From CAZFBR01 sp035353495 [NCBI: uncultured bacterium] (GTDB lineage: Bacteria > DAOPZR01), in NCBI GenBank assembly GCA_964517215.1, contig CAZFBR010000049.1:1-18028 (forward strand): a stretch of DNA of 18,028 nt, read 5' to 3'. The notes below the pieces were generated by a model. It was not told the origin of the DNA. It made no database searches and saw only the letters and a program-made list of their open reading frames with translations. Made by a program: the position numbers and the translations under genes. This document shows positions 16,701-18,028 of the stretch, piece after piece; position 1 is the first letter of the stretch, and each line of letters starts with the position of its first letter.

Positions 16701-18028
16701 ACGGAAACCGGATTAAATACCGGCATTTTCGAGGGAACTCTCAACCTGCGCAGTTTGTCGAGTGACGGGCAGTGGTGGATCGGCTGCGCCAACGGCGAAT
16801 ATGTGACCATCAGCTCGGTGGAGAGCCCGGCGTATTTCGATACCATTGTTATCGGGATAAGCACCAATCCCGGGGTCAGCGCGCTGATGATCAATGAATT
16901 CCTGGCTGATCCCTCCGGAACTGAACCGGACAGCGAGTACATCGAAATCTACAATCCGACCGACACCCCCCTCACCATCGCCGGCTGCTATTTGGATGAC
17001 GCCGCCGGCGGTGGTTCGGCGGTGTATCAGATCCCGGTGACGGGGACGGCGGCGGATTCCATTGCCGCGCACGGGTTCAAGGTGTATTACGGTGTGACCA
17101 CAGGCCTCGAACTGGGGAACAGCAGCGACGATGTGCGGCTGCTCGGACCGGACAGTGCCCTGATCGATGTGCGCAGTTATTCCTCCGCCAGCTCAGACGT
17201 ATCGGCCGGCCGCTGCCACGACGGCGGGGGGATCTGGTGGCTGTTCGACGGGGTCAATGACCCGGGCTTGACCCCCGGCACAAGCAATAACCCTGCGCCG
17301 GTGATTACGCAGGTGTCGGTCGGCTCAAGCGCCGTCACCCGGTTTTACTGGAACGGCATGCAGGATACCAGTGCGCCGGGTGGGAAGAATGCCGCCACGG
17401 CCTTCTTCAGCAGCAGCGGCGTGGCGCAGACGATCACCATTACCGTGCACGGCAAATACACCTATGACAGCGCCACCTGCACCGGCAGCGCCAGCGCGGC
17501 ATTCGGCGATGGCGTGCAGACCGCGGCGCAGGCGACGCCGGCCTACACCCTCAGCTATACCATCGAGGCGGGATGCGGTTCCGACAGTATCCTGATCACC
17601 CTGACGGACACCTGCGGGGCGGGCGATTCGCTGACTATTTCGCTCGTGCAGGATAATGTCGCGCCGGCGGCGCCGGTAGGTTTGACGGCGGTGGCGGATA
17701 CCGCGGTCCCGGACACCGGCGTCCGGCTGGCCTGGAGCAGCGTCACCGGCGAGACGGTTGGCTACTATGTGTATGTCGACACTGACGCCAACGGGCAGGC
17801 GCAGCGACTGACGGCCACGGCGCTGACGGACACGACGGGGTATCGCGCGGCGAACGTGACGCTGGGTGAAACGTATGTGTTTTACGTGGTGACGGTTGAT
17901 TCGGTCGGCAACGAATCGGTCCATTCCGACACCGCCTGTGCCCCGATTCTCTTGCCGTTCAAGTACCGCGCTGCGGTGACTCTCGGCGGCAATCCGTCGC
18001 CGGCCTTCCCCGGCGCAACGATGGAGTA
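10725..18028 (+). CDS. Giant secreted multidomain protein with five lamin-tail-like domains, partial (3' end outside window)
   Basis: One uninterrupted frame of 2434 codons runs from ATG 10725 off the window. A Sec signal peptide (KK, then LLIIIAIMMVSVFSFG, cleavage near ADA31) shows export. In order: an N-terminal beta domain (about 32-248); LTD-like 1 (250-395; KLRFNEVHYY); Ig-like modules; repeat A (601-754); Ig-like regions; FN3-like (1024-1129; EIYWDT...YYFAIRGVDTAGN); Ig-like (1130-1210); LTD 2 (1212-1385; IFFSEYYKGD); repeat B (1394-1547); LTD 3 (1556-1727; VIITEVSWAG); LTD 4 (1733-1925; LKINEVQIDD); an 'ETGxNTGxFEG' module (1933-2046); LTD 5 (2053-2190; LMINEFLADPSGTEPDSEYIEIYN); Ig-like; FN3-like (2311-2408). 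LTD and FN3 modules suggest a surface or matrix adhesive or scaffold protein; no catalytic domain is seen. GAGGA at 10718-10722 is only two bases from the ATG but eight from GTG 10731, so GTG may be the true start. How it is anchored is not visible because the C-terminus is missing. Confidence 0.85.
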   Translation, partial: MIVKYRDTKKLLIIIAIMMVSVFSFGEQADAALWLSDTTPYYQPFTVGIGNQPPPTDWRCVMREDTTIGAYSSQPYSSSTLVAGDNMSTSAANDTINFYAGSNSNNTERAYGWIGGSSCHGGMLYADFLNSSGHAYSQVTVSYSVEKYRNGTNADGFSIRLFYSTNGTTWTAAGSDFITSFAADADNNGFTGAPGSTTRIDTKTVSVAVANGAHLYLCWHYAKTKDSTGVWSSAQALGVDDVIVVAGSEAKLRFNEVHYYSTDTQWVEFQAVSGGALYDSLAFYRVNSIDTYSFGQGQEVAAGDYIVLWVGGASGGTGDAAKADGPTATAWDIYMTNGLTTTDAGYAVYMSGATTMQDFVAWSDAGAAMSASLQRGMTLAMQQGQWECLGDTHGSFDCVMSYGDGGKHWGIQRNANGDDTNSKYGWEYYNGVGTRGAVNTAFRNYQGTGRWEVTPAVNVAANASGTWKFSYLSDKYEYGDNTASGYLTLTIPPGWTKPQDTDAAAPGYVTVEGNWTDAIDALGQTNAIIRDSTIIVCLNGSDSTSRPDSVTIVYGTGGGAAAAVAPATLGTHTFVMRSDPWGTNVSALDSSPTLTVVAANKPAVYLRDTPSVTLYANATNATLLAGRIVGDSTGDTLLGMTIRNLGTANDNDTRYESGHGGLNLWQDVNGDSAWDSGDSWVSTLNWRATGYWGFSASTVLMPAGVFNFVVTTNISATPTNGHTFQLRVGTDSVATDRYGWGPLADTTNSGIQTISYTAATAPFIWSAKMDSTSTAKLLAEQTYSCTITFTDSNGFAEIDSCVVLINSSTEFAAGDSCAYFKFDENSRHFALWNDTTQSWIDCGDTSAFSGGQNNYVTLVGGTATRSGNTLTVGWVFRPKFGWNDEACNVYANVTDSVPSSPGWQNVLAATTENDLTFIGTPAVTSGYHGPLTNYGAQWVHTGETLAWSGLTVVYQGTTLACGDTFFDIRIRDTDATTDTIDVTGVLDTITVAGEDAGVDTYAFKITGCPGGSDVSDTWFTLRIDPVVPATLTLTAASAGSDTVRLTWTALTHDNLSPFVRYEIYWDTVAGIGTNDSLWTSSEHSLLAAIGADSTIVTGLWSQATYYFAIRGVDTAGNAGILSNEVNRTTGEELWAFTVAAPATGYRNDSFSITITALNRLGGTYTGFADTAYLTVDTGAIYPIATSGFVNGVKTLDVQMDTLGANVIHASAGSADAIFFSEYYKGDVQNKYLEIFNGTGQTLNLAGYSLRSIIQTGTVYTLALSGTIAPNGVFVVVNDNATQTTIRNAADLLTTSNVMGFSGDDDLVLLDPAGDTIDVMGDSSAGAWGTDITLVRKSWVVTGDRDVNNAFAEDIASQWTQYAQNDSTYIGYHTWTATSGTATGTDAITILAAPVPQVILRDTPAVYLYPDSTNATVLAGRIYCQAGDETLLGLTVHNYGTADNGDTAYVSGKGGLNLWQDVNGDSRWDSGDSWVSTLNVRGTNLWGFSSSTVLMPGGTFNFVVTVNLGANPTDGHTFRLGVDTNGMTGSASGSGPSADTANTFAQTIYNPVVVYHAGDVIITEVSWAGDGGGAGTEWFELYNATGTAISLNGWTIGDRDAAGCTHTFGAVTISAHGYFLCEASEAATGVAADDIYGDDAGNLGLTTGGDDLLLFAANGTEIDSVVFTSSWPAGASTGGLGGGYVSMERRNLDTGVPGSTASNWLAGPYTVACGALGGVSGTPKAVNSMAAYNNLKINEVQIDDMASPDENEWVELYNAGDTPINIYNWVVTDHSGHSKALPQVAIPGKAFLVMHYASGTDQAAFSGTNSVLHVYANVSDVLAHTATTRDAVGVYTGGTPDRYNVIDFVAWAATVGTALAEAQAAVDAGQWPSLETQVDIVASVPGRSVFRATDGADSNATDTGDWTQLSSTMVNYHSCGGTNKSNLAATLSGVSAFTVVSTTSDATGYRGAVGDTALIRLTATDNDATCTDVTNCTVSSSVTDLSRKVVLKLTETGLNTGIFEGTLNLRSLSSDGQWWIGCANGEYVTISSVESPAYFDTIVIGISTNPGVSALMINEFLADPSGTEPDSEYIEIYNPTDTPLTIAGCYLDDAAGGGSAVYQIPVTGTAADSIAAHGFKVYYGVTTGLELGNSSDDVRLLGPDSALIDVRSYSSASSDVSAGRCHDGGGIWWLFDGVNDPGLTPGTSNNPAPVITQVSVGSSAVTRFYWNGMQDTSAPGGKNAATAFFSSSGVAQTITITVHGKYTYDSATCTGSASAAFGDGVQTAAQATPAYTLSYTIEAGCGSDSILITLTDTCGAGDSLTISLVQDNVAPAAPVGLTAVADTAVPDTGVRLAWSSVTGETVGYYVYVDTDANGQAQRLTATALTDTTGYRAANVTLGETYVFYVVTVDSVGNESVHSDTACAPILLPFKYRAAVTLGGNPSPAFPGATME
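12525..12986 (+). repeat. Intragenic repeat A: 154-residue Ig-like module with calcium-type loop
   Basis: Residues 601-754 of the giant protein. It aligns with residues 1394-1547 at a constant offset of 793 codons with no net gap; by eye about 98 of 154 positions are identical. It contains the acidic loop DVNGDSAWDSGD (667-678), like EF-hand/dockerin-type or 'DxNxNGxxDxGD' loops in bacterial Ig-like domains, which usually bind calcium. The DNA keeps a 23-base identical block at 12702-12724. Confidence 0.8.
14904..15365 (+). repeat. Intragenic repeat B: second copy of the 154-residue module
   Basis: Residues 1394-1547, copy of repeat A. The acidic loop is DVNGDSRWDSGD (1460-1471), and the flanking GGLNLWQ and SWVSTLN are identical. 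The first 10 and last 35 residues are the least alike. Unlike repeat A it is framed by lamin-tail domains on both sides. Confidence 0.8.

Overview
The window is GC-rich, densely packed bacterial DNA. Sec signal peptides, two lipoproteins with clean lipoboxes and a WcaJ-type initiating sugar transferase suggest an envelope of the Gram-negative kind. Lineage cannot be fixed from sequence alone. The very large secreted protein rich in lamin-tail, Ig-like and FN3-like modules is typical of uncultivated environmental bacteria (PVC, FCB or candidate phyla), but that is a guess. There are nine protein-coding genes, two of them cut by the window ends. I see no rRNA, tRNA, CRISPR array, transposase or phage gene.

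Layout. 1-543 (-): start of a lipoprotein gene, divergent from the next block. 821-6065 (+): a sodium:solute symporter, a 759-residue fusion of two GT4 glycosyltransferases, and a polyprenyl-phosphate sugar-1-phosphate transferase. The last two form an exopolysaccharide or O-antigen type module: the transferase starts the lipid-linked oligosaccharide and the tandem GT could add the next two sugars. 6071-7564 (-): 4-alpha-glucanotransferase (malQ), converging on the transferase with a 5-base gap. 7640-9309 (-): guanine deaminase (guaD) overlapped by a small lipoprotein gene through an ATGA junction. 9450-10475 (-): a stand-alone DHH/DHHA1 phosphoesterase. 10476-10724: an AT-rich divergent control region. 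10725-18028 (+): the first 2434 codons of a giant secreted modular protein that runs off the window.

Regulation. Good sigma70-like promoters can be read by eye before most transcription units: the first lipoprotein, the symporter (extended -10), the sugar transferase, malQ, guaD and the DHH gene. Several sit very close to the start codon; malQ looks leaderless. Palindromes lie at the inferred transcription start of the symporter unit, against the -35 of guaD, and in the leader of the giant gene.

No clearly new biological system is evident. The most unusual items are the giant lamin-tail-domain protein with its duplicated 154-residue calcium-loop module, the tandem GT4 fusion, the apparently leaderless malQ, and the translationally coupled guaD-lipoprotein pair.
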